The notes: generated from the letters alone by a model not told the origin. Positions 8,294 to 17,119 are shown, numbered from the stretch's first letter. The stretch: 64,000 nt of DNA from Kitasatospora herbaricolor (GCF_030813695.1 NZ_JAUSVA010000002.1:310001-374000); one strand, 5' to 3'. A program made the numbers and translations.

Positions 8294-10219
8294 TCAGCTG
8301 GGCGATTCTCCGATGTAAGTCCTCGGCATGCGGATTTGTTTGATCGAAGCCGCGGGACTTGGGACCGGCACCGCCTGGGTGGAAATCACTTGGGCACCGG
8401 TCTGCCTGGCGGCTTCGGCAATGTCGCGAAGGACGCCGTGGACGACCTCGTTAGCGATGCCGTGTTGGAAGGGGTTGTCGAGCATCAGCAGTCCGGGGTA
8501 CGGGCAGTCGCCGCCCATGTCCTGGGCGAGGAAGAGCAGTGCCCTGCTGTAGGCGAGGAAGAAGAGGACCATAGCTTCGGCGCCGAGGGCCTGATGCCAG
8601 GGCCGGGTGCCGACGTAGAAGGTCAGGTCGTCGGCGCTGATCGCCACGTTGCCGGTCACCCACACATCGTCGCGATGGCGGTCGAGGAACTCGTTCATCC
8701 GTTCGGCGAATACCGCGCATCGGTCAAGGGGTGTCATGCCAAGCTGCGGGTCCTCTTCGCTCTGCCGCTGTAGTTGATCGAGACGTCGAGCGGCCGCCTC
8801 GGCTGCTTCCGTGGAGGCTGCTTTGCGGGTGATCATTTCGTCGACTACAGGCAGCGCCATGAGCTTCTGCTGCAGTTGAGCAAGTCGGGCTGCCATCTCT
8901 TCGAGGGTACTCACGAACGGCGCGAGGCTGGCGGCGCGATCAGTGTTCAGCCGGGCGGCGAGATCGTGGTGGCGGCTCTGGGCTCCCTGGTGGTCGGCCT
9001 TGGCCTGGTGGAGGTCTCGGCGTGTGCGGGTGACAACGTCCTCAAGGTCTTCGGCCTCGGCGGTCAGCGATCGCTGCTCCAGTTCTCCGCGACGTCGGCG
9101 CTGGTCGTCGGTCACAGGCTGCATGCACACGTAGCAGGAGCCCTCGGGGTGGTCACGGTGTGTGTCGATCTTCTGCTCGCAGGCAGGGCAGAGCCGTACG
9201 GGCAGGCTGCCGAACACATCCACCGAGGCGATCAGCCGGTCCATGCGAGCGATCTCGGCCTTGACGGTGTTCTGGGACTGGATGTGGGCTGCAAGGACCT
9301 GTTCGAGGTCGGCAACTGTCTCGGCGGCCTGTGCCAACTCCTGGGTGGCACGCTCGTACTGCCCGGAAAGCGTGGGGTCGTAGCCCGGCGTAACTCCACT
9401 GGGGGCACCCACGGCGACGAGGAGTTCTACCTCCTGGGTCAGCCGGCGCCGTTGCTCGTGGACCGAGTCGAGTTCGGCACGAAGTTCGACGCGAACCGAG
9501 TCGACCTGCTGCTGTGTCCGGGCGATCGGGAGCTGCAGGTTCTCGCACAGGGCAGCAATGGCCCGGTCTGTGCTGTCGTGGACTTCCCTCTCCGCCGCTT
9601 GGGCTTGCGCAAGGTTGCGCTGAGCCGCTGCGACGGCGAAGTCGTTGTTGTTATACCTGGCGGGGGCGAAGCCGAGCAGGAAGCTGATCACCGCACGCCG
9701 GTGGAATTCCTGCTCCTTGTCGGCGAACTTGGTCCAGGAGTCCTCATTGCGGTAGATGTGGCGCAGCACGCTGCGGAAGCTGAGGGGCACAAGTTCTGTC
9801 GCAGACGCGGCGTGGATGCCTTTGGGGATGCTGAGGTCGGGCCATCGAAGCGCTCTCAAGATCCGGCCGGAGAACTCGGCGACGGGAAATTCGTTGCCGT
9901 TCACGACAACCTTGTTCTGGCGCCCGTGCTCCAGGCTGCGCCGGATCTCGGTCGGATCTCCGTTGATGGTCAGGTCGGCGAGGATCTCGGTGTACTCGTC
10001 AGCGACCGCTGCCTTCAGCGCGTCGGCGGGGCTGGAGCGGTTGCCCAGGCAGTAGTCGATGGCGTTGAGGGTGGTGGTCTTCGAGCTGTTCCGGATGCCT
10101 TGGACGATGTTCAGGCCAGCCGTGTTGAAGGTGTACTTGTCCATCTCGCCCGATGCGTGGACCAGTGTGATCGCCTCGATCCGGAGCCCGGACCGGGATG
10201 GTGCCGTGAGCTCGGTCAT
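8294..10219 (-). CDS. ABC-3C system Rad50/SMC-like ATPase
   Basis: The start ATG 10219 overlaps the upstream stop (ATGA), so this 641-residue protein is translationally coupled. Residues 12-60 form an SMC-type N-lobe with a Walker A-like loop, GIRNSSKTTT (41-50), where Ser replaces the usual second Gly. Long coiled-coil arms follow (about 195-335 and 375-500). They are joined by a hook with CPAC (344-347) and CYVC (362-365), a Rad50-like zinc hook. The C-lobe has a Walker B block, PGLLMLDNPFQHG, followed by AQVISTQ. In ABC-3C systems, described by comparative genomics as conflict modules, such ATPases are thought to sense invaders and license the effector. This is the third gene of the operon. 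Confidence 0.85.
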   Translation of the reverse strand: MTELTAPSRSGLRIEAITLVHASGEMDKYTFNTAGLNIVQGIRNSSKTTTLNAIDYCLGNRSSPADALKAAVADEYTEILADLTINGDPTEIRRSLEHGRQNKVVVNGNEFPVAEFSGRILRALRWPDLSIPKGIHAASATELVPLSFRSVLRHIYRNEDSWTKFADKEQEFHRRAVISFLLGFAPARYNNNDFAVAAAQRNLAQAQAAEREVHDSTDRAIAALCENLQLPIARTQQQVDSVRVELRAELDSVHEQRRRLTQEVELLVAVGAPSGVTPGYDPTLSGQYERATQELAQAAETVADLEQVLAAHIQSQNTVKAEIARMDRLIASVDVFGSLPVRLCPACEQKIDTHRDHPEGSCYVCMQPVTDDQRRRRGELEQRSLTAEAEDLEDVVTRTRRDLHQAKADHQGAQSRHHDLAARLNTDRAASLAPFVSTLEEMAARLAQLQQKLMALPVVDEMITRKAASTEAAEAAARRLDQLQRQSEEDPQLGMTPLDRCAVFAERMNEFLDRHRDDVWVTGNVAISADDLTFYVGTRPWHQALGAEAMVLFFLAYSRALLFLAQDMGGDCPYPGLLMLDNPFQHGIANEVVHGVLRDIAEAARQTGAQVISTQAVPVPSPAASIKQIRMPRTYIGESPS

Positions 10220-10803
10220 GGCCTGATCTCCTGGTGGTAGGCAAGGTCTGCGACTTCCGTCGGGAACAGCTGGTAGACGAGATCCTTCAGCTCGGTGCCG
10301 GACCACTCGGCGAGGTTGCCGCGCATGGCGTGGCAACGGGCCACGATGGGCTGGAACTCCTCCATCGCCGCCAGGACGGTGGCAGTCTTCTTGCCCCTGA
10401 CGGTCAGGCGGACGCGCTCGGGCTTGTGGCTCGTCGTGATGGTGACGAGGTCGCGGGCTCCGAGGAAGGCCAGGAACTGGCGATAACGGGGGTCCCAAGG
10501 GCCGAAGCGGTAGCGGATCATCGGGGCCTCGACTTCTTCGGGCATGGATGCTCGGAATACCGTGCCGCCGTGGGCTGTGTCCGCGAGTACCTCATGCGCG
10601 CGTTCCAGGAAGGCGGGGTAGCGAAGGAAGAAGTCGAGCTTCGCAAGCTTGGTCCGTCCGGCGATGTGCGGGCCCGGCTGGCTGCCGCACTCGGCGAGGA
10701 GAAGGAGCAGGCGCGAGGCGTGGAAGTCCGGCGAGTCGTCAGGGTCCCAGGGCCGGTGAAGCGGTGGAACGACACTTCGGCCGATGCTACGAGGCATCGG
10801 CAT
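10216..10803 (-). CDS. ABC-3C system middle component
   Basis: The ATG at 10803 lies inside the last codons of the upstream nuclease gene, giving a 195-residue protein; a start at 10797 is also possible. The sequence shows helices typical of a winged-helix protein (RLLLLLAECGSQPG, GRTKLAKLDFFLRYPAFLERA). A beta/helix segment follows (MIRYRFGPWDPRYRQFLAFLGARDLVTI). In ABC-3C loci a small middle component sits between the effector gene and the ATPase gene and probably bridges the two proteins. The assignment rests on gene order, size and the matching flanking components. No catalytic residues are apparent. Confidence 0.7.
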   Translation of the reverse strand: MPMPRSIGRSVVPPLHRPWDPDDSPDFHASRLLLLLAECGSQPGPHIAGRTKLAKLDFFLRYPAFLERAHEVLADTAHGGTVFRASMPEEVEAPMIRYRFGPWDPRYRQFLAFLGARDLVTITTSHKPERVRLTVRGKKTATVLAAMEEFQPIVARCHAMRGNLAEWSGTELKDLVYQLFPTEVADLAYHQEIRP

Positions 10804-11878
10804 ACCGGTTCTGGCAGCGGGCGGTGATGTCCGCAAGGACGGCGTGGGCACGAGCGAGGGACACGGTTCCGCTGCTCACTGCGGGAAGGCTCTCGACCCG
10901 GGAGAGGGTTTCGAAGTAAGCCTCCGACCCTGCTGGGATGCGTCCGGCGCGGCGTTCGGCCATGACTCGGGAGCAGACCGCGTAGACCTCGTCCGCGAAC
11001 TCATCCATCTGCTCGCGCATCGGAGCGAGGCCGGCCCGCCAGGCCCGGCGGTACTTGAAGGCGTTCTCCTGATGGGCCTCCGCTTCTTCGGCCGAGATGC
11101 CTGCGACAGCGAGCTTGTTCGCCAGTTTCGTCAACGGTGCGGTGCTGCCGTCAGGACGCCGGCCAGTGGCTTTGGCGATCGCTGCCTGCAACATGTCGTG
11201 AAACTCTGCGGCCATCAGGGCACGGGGCTGGGGAGTCATCGCGTCGCGGGCGATGCGGACGCCCAACCAGACCATCACCTCCTCCACCTCGGTGGTCAGA
11301 GGTGGCTGCCCCAGCTTCTGGCCGACGATCGGCCCGAGCCTCCGAAGCGCCCTGTCCTCGACCTCCGAAATGGTTCTTCCCTCGATCAAGACTTCGAGAC
11401 GGTCGACGCACCAGCCAACGTCGCGCTCGTCCGGCAGGACCACACCGTTGAGCCGCTTGACGATGTCGGCCCGCGTCTCCAGCGGAACATGGCCACGGGG
11501 CACACCGCGCTCGGTGACGAACGCGTGGAAGTCGGCCTGCGGGCTCTCGTTGACGATAAAGGTGAAGCGGGCGTCGGTCGGGAGGGGCTTGCCGAGAAAC
11601 AGCTTGCCCAGGTAGCTGCTCTCGGGCTTCTTGGGAATGTCCGCGCGGCAGACATCGGCGACACTGTGGCGCTTGCCGGCTTCCTCAATCGTCTTCACCT
11701 GGCGGTAGACCGGGGCCTCGCCCTTGGTACAGACGATGTCTTCCAAGTCCTCCCAAGAGACCTGTGTCCACATGCCTTCGTGCATGTCGAGGCAGTCGAG
11801 GAGAGTGATCACGTCCTGGTAGGCGAAGCCGCGCCGGCTCCGCCGTCCTCCGTCAGCCGGCGCTGCAGACACCCGCAC
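10787..11878 (-). CDS. ABC-3C effector: Cap4/DUF4297-like nuclease with C-terminal ABC-3C domain
   Basis: This is the first gene of the defence-like operon, with a GTG start at 11878. Residues 15-62 match a PD-(D/E)xK nuclease core of the Cap4/DUF4297 type. RRGFAYQDVITLLDCLDM comes first, then acidic E46/D47 in WEDLEDIV, then Q60-V-K62 in YRQVKT. Cap4 enzymes degrade double-stranded DNA in CBASS. The remaining 250 residues are mostly helical (EVEEVMVWLGVRIARDAM, EEAEAHQENAFKYRRAWRAG) and probably form the domain that docks on the middle component. I infer DNA degradation leading to abortive infection when the ATPase is triggered. The three genes overlap by a few bases each. Confidence 0.75.
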   Translation of the reverse strand: MRVSAAPADGGRRSRRGFAYQDVITLLDCLDMHEGMWTQVSWEDLEDIVCTKGEAPVYRQVKTIEEAGKRHSVADVCRADIPKKPESSYLGKLFLGKPLPTDARFTFIVNESPQADFHAFVTERGVPRGHVPLETRADIVKRLNGVVLPDERDVGWCVDRLEVLIEGRTISEVEDRALRRLGPIVGQKLGQPPLTTEVEEVMVWLGVRIARDAMTPQPRALMAAEFHDMLQAAIAKATGRRPDGSTAPLTKLANKLAVAGISAEEAEAHQENAFKYRRAWRAGLAPMREQMDEFADEVYAVCSRVMAERRAGRIPAGSEAYFETLSRVESLPAVSSGTVSLARAHAVLADITARCQNRYADAS

Positions 11879-12042
11879 CCCGATCCGCCGCGGACAGCCG
11901 CGTGGTGACCGCCGATGACCATGTTGGCGGCAGAGGCACCAACATCACCCCCTAGACCATCAGTTGATGATCGGCCAAGTAGACCACTCAGTGACGGACG
12001 GTGGCAATGGGTGCAACAGTCCGCGAGAGATCCACCGGCCAT

Positions 12043-12438
12043 TCACACGCCATTGCCCAGATCCATCACAAATCGAACAGCATGACGTCGTGCAGCTCGG
12101 GCCCGCCCCGAGGGATCGCCGAGCCGACACGGTGGTGGCCCGATGCCCGGCAGCAAGCACGCGCGGTAGCAGCCTCGGGCCGGCTGTTGAGCACGACCCC
12201 GAGACGGCCACCAGCAGGTTCGCCTCCCACATCCAGGAGCCGGCCAGCGCCGCCCGGATCCGGTCGAACTCGTCCACCGGGGCCAGGTCCGCAGCGGCTC
12301 CAGGGCGGCCTCCCTCCGCCAGGATGCGGCGCAGCCCTGAACGAGGACGTCGTACTCCGGCCGGGAGATGGCCGCCGATGCCTGTTCGGCGGGGAGGCGC
12401 AGGGTGCGGCCGTAGCCGTGCATCAGGTCCTCCTCCAA
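12043..12438 (-). pseudogene. Frameshifted small hypothetical gene
   Basis: An N-terminal piece reads MHGYGRTLRLPAEQASAAI followed by SRPEYDVLVQG. About 110 bases in, the good coding quality jumps to another frame (LRRILAEGGRPGAA, then LAPVDEFDRIRAALAGSWMW, then EANLLVAV). Neither frame alone gives a sensible protein. I interpret one small gene (about 100-130 residues) broken by a single frameshift near 12330. No function is recognised. Confidence 0.45.
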
Positions 12439-12484
12439 GCGGTGCGGGGCAGCCCGGCATGCGGGCCATCCCGGGGCACTGGCG

Positions 12485-12742
12485 CTACTGGTCGGCGTTG
12501 CAGTCGTGGTCGGCCTCGACGTAGTCGCCGTCGGCGAACTGGGTTTCCAGGGACCAGCGGCAGGTGCACTCGGCGCGGCCCTCCCAGCTGATCTCGCCGC
12601 CGCCTTCCTCGTCGCAGTCGTGGTCGGTGTCGACCATGGTGCCGTCCTCGAACAGCGCTTCCCCGCCGTCGCCGCAGCTGCATTCCCACTGCGCGTACCA
12701 GGAGATCTTCGGCGGCTGCTGGGTGGTGTGGGTGGTGGTCAC
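12485..12742 (-). CDS. Small Cys-rich acidic hypothetical protein (85 aa)
   Basis: GTG 12742 follows GAGGAGA with proper spacing, so translation from here is well supported. The protein contains two related halves. Each has a short Trp/Cys segment (SWYAQWECSCGDGGEALFED and SWEGRAECTCRWSLETQFAD) followed by an acidic tail with a single Cys (VDTDHDCDEEGG and VEADHDCNAD). The internal repeat and spaced CxC/C residues suggest a metal-binding or disulfide-stabilised fold. There is no signal peptide. Its 5' leader is shared with a second site near 20.97 kb. Confidence 0.7.
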   Translation of the reverse strand: MTTTHTTQQPPKISWYAQWECSCGDGGEALFEDGTMVDTDHDCDEEGGGEISWEGRAECTCRWSLETQFADGDYVEADHDCNADQ

Positions 12743-12812
12743 TCGTCTCCTCGGAAGAGGCGGGCCGGCCCGGCTGGGACGGCGGTGTGAGGGGTCAGCT
12801 GGCAGGCGGTCC
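12723..12812. repeat. Leader repeat copy A
   Basis: About 85 bases here match the 20956-21030 segment in the same orientation. Conserved cores are CACTCGTCTCCTC, GGACGGCGGTG and GGCAG blocks in order. On the minus strand the repeat carries the GGAGGAGACGAGTG ribosome-binding site and start of the 85-residue Cys-rich protein. Confidence 0.6.
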
Positions 12813-12831
12813 CGGAGAGAGCTACCCGGCA

Positions 12832-13170
12832 GCGAGGTAGGCGCCGGGTAGCTCGGCCAGGTACAGGTACTGGGCGAGTTCGTCCGCCTTCGCGCGGGCC
12901 GTCGCCGGGTCGGGTCGGGCTGCCCGTGCGCAGCGGCGTGGGCAATGAAGGCGTCGAGGTCGGCGGCGTACTGCACCAGGGAGTCGTACAGCCGGGTGGT
13001 GGTCTCCAGGTCCAGTCGCTCCTCGCCCGCACCCGCGCCCGTGCCAGCCGGAAGGTCTCGGCGGTGTGGCGCAGCAGGGCGGTCACGTGGGTCGCCGGCA
13101 TCATCAGCTCGCCGCTGTCGTGTCGGTAGAGCGTGAGCGGGAACCGCGTGGGTCCCCTTCGGTCGTGTTC
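12832..13170 (-). pseudogene. Frameshifted helical hypothetical gene
   Basis: Credible protein segments lie in successive frames: MNTTEG, then PTRFPLTLYRHDSGELMMPA and THVTALLRHTAETFRLARAR. These are followed by SLVQYAADLDAFIAHAAAHG and finally ARAKADELAQYLYLAELPGA, ending YLAAG and a stop at 12832. At least three frame changes are needed. Reassembled, it would be a soluble helical protein of about 110 residues just upstream of the Cys-rich gene. Function is unknown. Confidence 0.5.
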
Positions 13171-13204
13171 ATGGGCATGCGCGAGCGTGCGGGGGTGGTG
13201 TCGG

Positions 13205-14775
13205 TCAGGTGTGGAGGGCGTCGAGGAGGGCGGTCTCCTGGGGGCTGAGTTTGCCGTCGGTGCGGGCCTTGTCCTGCTTGCGCAGCCAGGCGCCGGGGCG
13301 AAAGGTCGGGTCGGTGTCGGTGCCGGTGCGATTGGCGGGGCCGTCCAGGGTGCCGCCGGCGGCGAGGTAGGCGAGCAGGCGGCGGTAGGAGCGGTTCCAG
13401 TCCGGCTCGGTGCGCCACATCGCGTCCAGCAGGGTGAGCTTCGCGTCCTGTTCGACCGTGAGCTTGGTGTTCTTGCGCTGGCGGCCCATCCGGGCGCCGA
13501 CCGCGTGGCCGTCGAGCTTCTCGGCGGCCGGGATCGCCAGGTGCCCGTGGGTCTCGGCCCAAGCGCGGGCGTGGGCGAAGCCGCGGTCCCAGGAGCGGGC
13601 GTGCTTGTCCCAGATCATGCCGAGCTGGTCGAGCTCGTGGGTCCGCACCGGGGCGAGGAGGCCGGCGCCGCGCAGGTAGCGCTGGCGGTCGAGCCAGGAG
13701 ATCAGCGCGCCGTCCCGGGTCTTGTCCGTCGGGTCGAGGTGGTGGTGCCCGGTGTGGAACGCGGCGGCCAGGGCGAACATGCGCTGCCACTCGGTGGCGC
13801 GCGGGTTGAACGCGCGCAGCTTCACCGTCCGGAGGATCTGCGCGGCGTGCTTGCGGGCGTTGATCCGCAGCCAGTCCACCGGCGACTCCCCCGCCGGCTG
13901 CTCGGCGTCGCCCCGGCCGGCCCCGGCGTCCACGGCCTCGCCTGCGTCGGGGTCGGACACGGCGGTGTGGTCCCTCTCGCCCGCCCGCTTGGTGCGCAGC
14001 TCGGTGATGCGGCCGACGACGCGGGCGTCGTGGGCGGCCAGGGCCCGCAGGACGCGCCAGATGGTGCGGAACGAGCTGGCCTCGATCTCCTCCTCGGCCT
14101 CGGCCCGCGCCGCCTCCCCGGCATCGCGCACCGCGGCCGGGTCGGCGGCCATGGTGTCGTCGCCGATGGCGGGGGTGGGCAGGTAGACGGGGATGATGAC
14201 CCAGGAGACCTTGCCCTGCCGGTAGGACTGGCGCAGGGCCCGGCCGACGGCCTGGACGACGTCGATGACCGAGGATTTGGGGTCGGCGAAGACGATGGCG
14301 TCGACGGCAGCGACGTCGATGCCCTCGTTCAGGAGCCGGCTGTTGCAGATGATGCAGCACTCCTCGCCCTCCTCGCCGGGCCGCTCGCCGGTGGTGGCCG
14401 TGAAGGTGGCGAACGCGGCGCGGCGCTCCGAAAGGCGGTCGGAGCCGGCCACCGCAAGCGCGGTCACCCGCTCCGGGCGGTCGGCGACGGGGAGCAGTTC
14501 GGCGGTGGCGTTCATGGTGGCGGCGAACTCCCGGGCGGCGGCGACGCGGGAGTGGAAGGTGATGACCCGGCGGAGATCAAGGTCGGCGACCGCGCGGAGC
14601 ACCGCGATCTGCAGGGCCAGGCTCAGCAGTTCCTCGTTGGAGCGCTGGGAGCGCAGGTCGGCGACGGCGGGCAGGTTGAGCAGTTCGCGAAGGTCCTCGT
14701 CCGTGACGACCGGCACCAGCACCCGGTAGTCGGCGAGGTAGCCGTGCTCGATGCCCTGTTGCAGTGTCCAGGTGA
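13205..14775 (-). pseudogene. SF2 helicase, C-terminal half only
   Basis: The open frame (505 residues from 14722, in-frame coding to about 14775) starts inside a helicase at VFTWTLQQGIEHGYLADYRV. It has the second RecA-like lobe: motif IV-V segments (RRVITFHSRVAAAREFA, ICNSRLLNEGIDVAAVDAIV) and motif VI (DVVQAVGRALRQS). Helicase-associated domains follow, with Trp-rich repeats (WDRGFAHARAWAETHGHLAI). The first lobe with Walker A and DEAH is missing, so ATP hydrolysis is impossible. The joint with the upstream gene fragment near 14780 shows that a deletion fused two genes. Relatives occur on Streptomyces plasmids and chromosome arms. Confidence 0.75.
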
Positions 14776-14779
14776 AGAC

Positions 14780-15646
14780 GCTCCGTACCCGGCGCGGCGG
14801 CCAGGATGGCGTCCAGGATCTCCCCCGGCGTGCGGGCGCCCAGGGTCAGGCGCACGACCTGGTCGCGGACCGCCAGATCACGCTCGCGGCGTCCAGGAAC
14901 ACCGTGGAACGGGCCTGCTGGGTGTAGGGCGGGCGCTTGGACACCAGGCCCGTCGTCACCGCCTCGAACCGCACACCCTCCGAACCCTCCGGGAGGGCCG
15001 GCAGCTCACGCGGCACCGACTCCCCCGCCGAACGCACCGGCACAGCGACCGAAGCGACCGGATCGACCGCATCCTGCCCGGTGGCTCCGGGCACCGACGC
15101 GGTGGTGCGCTCCGAGGCGGCCTGTACGCCGGGTTCTGTCACCCCCGCGGCCGCCCCTGCCGTCTGCGGAGCGGCGCCCTGATCCTCAGCCTCGCCCTGG
15201 ACCGGAGCGGGAGTTGGGGCCGGCTGCCCGGGTACGGGCGCCGGGGCGGGGCGGGTCAGCGCCGGGGCCACCGCGACGACAGGCTGCGCACGGCCTCGGC
15301 CACCGGAACCGGTGCCTGCACGGGCCCCGATGCCGGTGCAGGTGCCTGTGCCGGTGCGGGTGCGGGTGCGGCCTGGTCGCCGGCCTTGGCCGTACGGACG
15401 GCGGCCGGGGTGGGATCCAGCAGCGGCGCGATCCGCACCACGTCCGCGAGCGTCAGACCGGACGCCTTCGCGATCGGCGCGGCCTGCGCACCCTCGTACC
15501 CCGCCAGCCCGGCAACCCGGCGCGCACGCTGAGCGGCGAGCTTGTCCAGCTCCTTCTGCGCGGCCGCCACGACCTTCTCGGCCTGGCCGATCGGTGCGCA
15601 GCTCGCGCAGGCCGGCGAGCTCGGCGGTGTACGTCCGGCGGTCCAT
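14780..15646 (-). pseudogene. Frameshifted Ala/Pro-rich gene of unknown function
   Basis: ATG 15646 has GGGGAG upstream and starts only six bases after the stop of the 15652-16278 gene, so it was the second gene of an operon. Reading needs frame changes. MDRRTYTAELAGLRELRT comes first, then IGQAEKVVAAAQKELDKLAA and an HTH-like KASGLTLADVVRIAPLL. Next is a Pro/Ala linker (PAPAPAQAPAPASG), then YTQQARSTVFLDAAS, and finally RDQVVRLTLGARTPGEILDA. The 3' end is cut where helicase sequence begins. It would have been a DNA-binding-like protein of about 290 residues. Confidence 0.5.
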
Positions 15647-15651
15647 CAGGC

Positions 15652-16278
15652 TTACTCCCCCTCGTCGGCGGTGGCGGCGGTCGGATCGGTGGTGACGTAG
15701 GCGATCGGGCCGCCCGAGACCGACGACAGGCGGGTGCCGAGCAGCAGACCCGCCAGCCGGGCGTCCTGCGGGTCAGCCGGGTCTGCGGCGTTCACCGGGG
15801 AGGTCAGGTCGGTCAGGTAGCCGGCCAGCCGCGCCTTGGTGAACCGGTAACGGCCCGCAGTGCCGACCGCGCCGTCGGCCTCCCACTCGGTGAGGCCGGT
15901 CAGCACCGCAACCACGAAGGAGGCCACCGTCACCGGCAGAACGGCGCCGGCCGCGACGCGGGCCGGATCGCACCGCCACCAACCGGACAGCGCGGCCAGC
16001 AGCTGCGCCTGGTCCAGGCCGGTGCCGAAGCCGATCCACTCCCGGCCCGGCTCCTCCACCCGCACGGGGGCATCCGAACGCAGCACCGCGACCTCCGGCG
16101 CGCCAAGCACGGTGAGGTCCGTGGCCGGGCGGGTCTGCAACCGCTGGAGGGCGGCCAGCGGGAACACCTGCCGCCCCGTGTCGCGCACGCCGGGGACCAC
16201 GCCGGTGGCCATCAGCTTCCTCACCGTCGGAATCGAGCACCCAAGGGCCGTCCCGGCTTGACCCGTCGTCACGAACAC
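15652..16278 (-). CDS. MerR/excisionase-like DNA-binding protein
   Basis: I choose GTG 16278, about ten bases after a G-run; GTG 16272 is an alternative. The N-terminus has a helix-turn-helix of the excisionase/MerR type (VTTGQAGTALGCSIPTVRKL, then MATGVVPGVRDTGRQVFPLA). A mixed C-terminal domain of about 140 residues follows, with repeated Trp/Leu blocks (AQLLAALSGWWRCDPARVA, VASFVVAVLTGLTEWEA). There is no catalytic motif. Placed upstream of a now-broken operon and next to a palindrome, it could be an autoregulated plasmid or element regulator. This role is inferred from position only. Confidence 0.6.
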   Translation of the reverse strand: MFVTTGQAGTALGCSIPTVRKLMATGVVPGVRDTGRQVFPLAALQRLQTRPATDLTVLGAPEVAVLRSDAPVRVEEPGREWIGFGTGLDQAQLLAALSGWWRCDPARVAAGAVLPVTVASFVVAVLTGLTEWEADGAVGTAGRYRFTKARLAGYLTDLTSPVNAADPADPQDARLAGLLLGTRLSSVSGGPIAYVTTDPTAATADEGE

Positions 16279-16302
16279 ACCCACAACCCCCACGCCTATC
16301 GC

Positions 16303-16321
16303 CCTAACTTGAAAAGCTAGG
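16303..16321. promoter_or_regulatory. Imperfect palindrome, candidate operator
   Basis: CCTAACTTGAAAAGCTAGG has matching outer arms (CCTA.CTT and AAG.TAGG) and is markedly A+T-richer than its surroundings. It lies 25 bases upstream of the HTH gene that starts at 16278. The related AT-rich block TTTTTAGCAAGTCGTATAAG lies at about 16356-16375. Together they look like a promoter-operator between divergent genes. Confidence 0.45.
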
Positions 16322-16424
16322 ACGACCCTACGCCTCTCCGTCGTCGCCGCCATGCCTTTTTAGCAAGTCGTATAAGCGTGGCCCAGTCAGGGGTGTCGCC
16401 CCCACAGGTTCGAGGAGCCCTGCC

Positions 16425-16887
16425 GTGTCGAACGCCGCTGCCCAGCTCGATGTCGTCATCGTGGAGTCGGCCCAGGAGCGGGCCTTGCGGCCGCAGGGCC
16501 TCTATGTGGCGGCCTGAGCTGGCCGGTGCCGAACTCCGGCGGCGCCTACCAGCTACCGCCTAGGAGGCGTCCCGGGGGCGCGCCGGAGCGTGGGCCGGCT
16601 GGCCATGGACCGGCTGCGCGGGCAGGCCGCGACGGCGCAGGCCGTGGCGCTGGCCGCCGCCGACCTCACCGCCCCGGCCCCGACCTCCTGGAACCTGCCT
16701 ACGACCGGCGCAGACGATTCCTCGCGCCCCTCGCCGTGCACATCGCGATGAGCCTGCTGACCGGCTGGGCCGCGGTCCAGGACTTGCGCGACCGCTGGTC
16801 CGCTGGGCCCGGCACTCGGAGCTCAGGCCGGCGGCGATCCACCAGGCCACGGGCATCGCCCGCACCACCATCGACCGCATCGCCTGA
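16425..16887 (+). pseudogene. Multiply frameshifted HTH-containing gene
   Basis: A GTG at 16425 with GAGGAG upstream opens VSNAAAQLDVVIVESAQERA but stops after 30 codons. Plausible continuation is found piecewise in other frames: ELAGAELRRRLPATA, YRLGGVPGARRSVGRLAMDR and LRGQAATAQAVALAAADLTA. These are followed by FLAPLAVHIAMSLLTGWAAV, QDLRDRWSA and a terminal HTH-like segment, PAAIHQATGIARTTIDRIA, ending at 16887. At least four frame changes are needed, so this is a decayed gene rather than one sequencing slip. It diverges from the 16278 gene. Confidence 0.55.
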
Positions 16888-17119
16888 CCGGCGGGGCCGG
16901 GCCGGGTGCCGTGCCCGTCGGCGACGGCAATCGTCCTGGAGCCCGCCCACGCCCGGGAGCCGGAGCCAGCGTTGAACCGGCCGGGTTCCACGATCGGGGC
17001 ACCCGGGCGCCGGTGATCTCCAGCATCCGCACCAAGATGTCGGTCGGACCGGCCCGGTGCAGCCGTGCGCCCTGGTCGGGCACGTTGTCAACGACCAGGG
17101 CGCTGGGAGGGTACGTGAG

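Noticed and set aside
8774..10240. 488-codon plus-strand frame opposite the ABC-3C ATPase
   Set aside because: No domain, and the minus-strand gene has Walker and zinc-hook motifs and coupled starts.
13133..15532. 799-codon plus-strand open frame
   Set aside because: Overlaps the helicase fragment and its neighbour. Composition is that of an antisense shadow.
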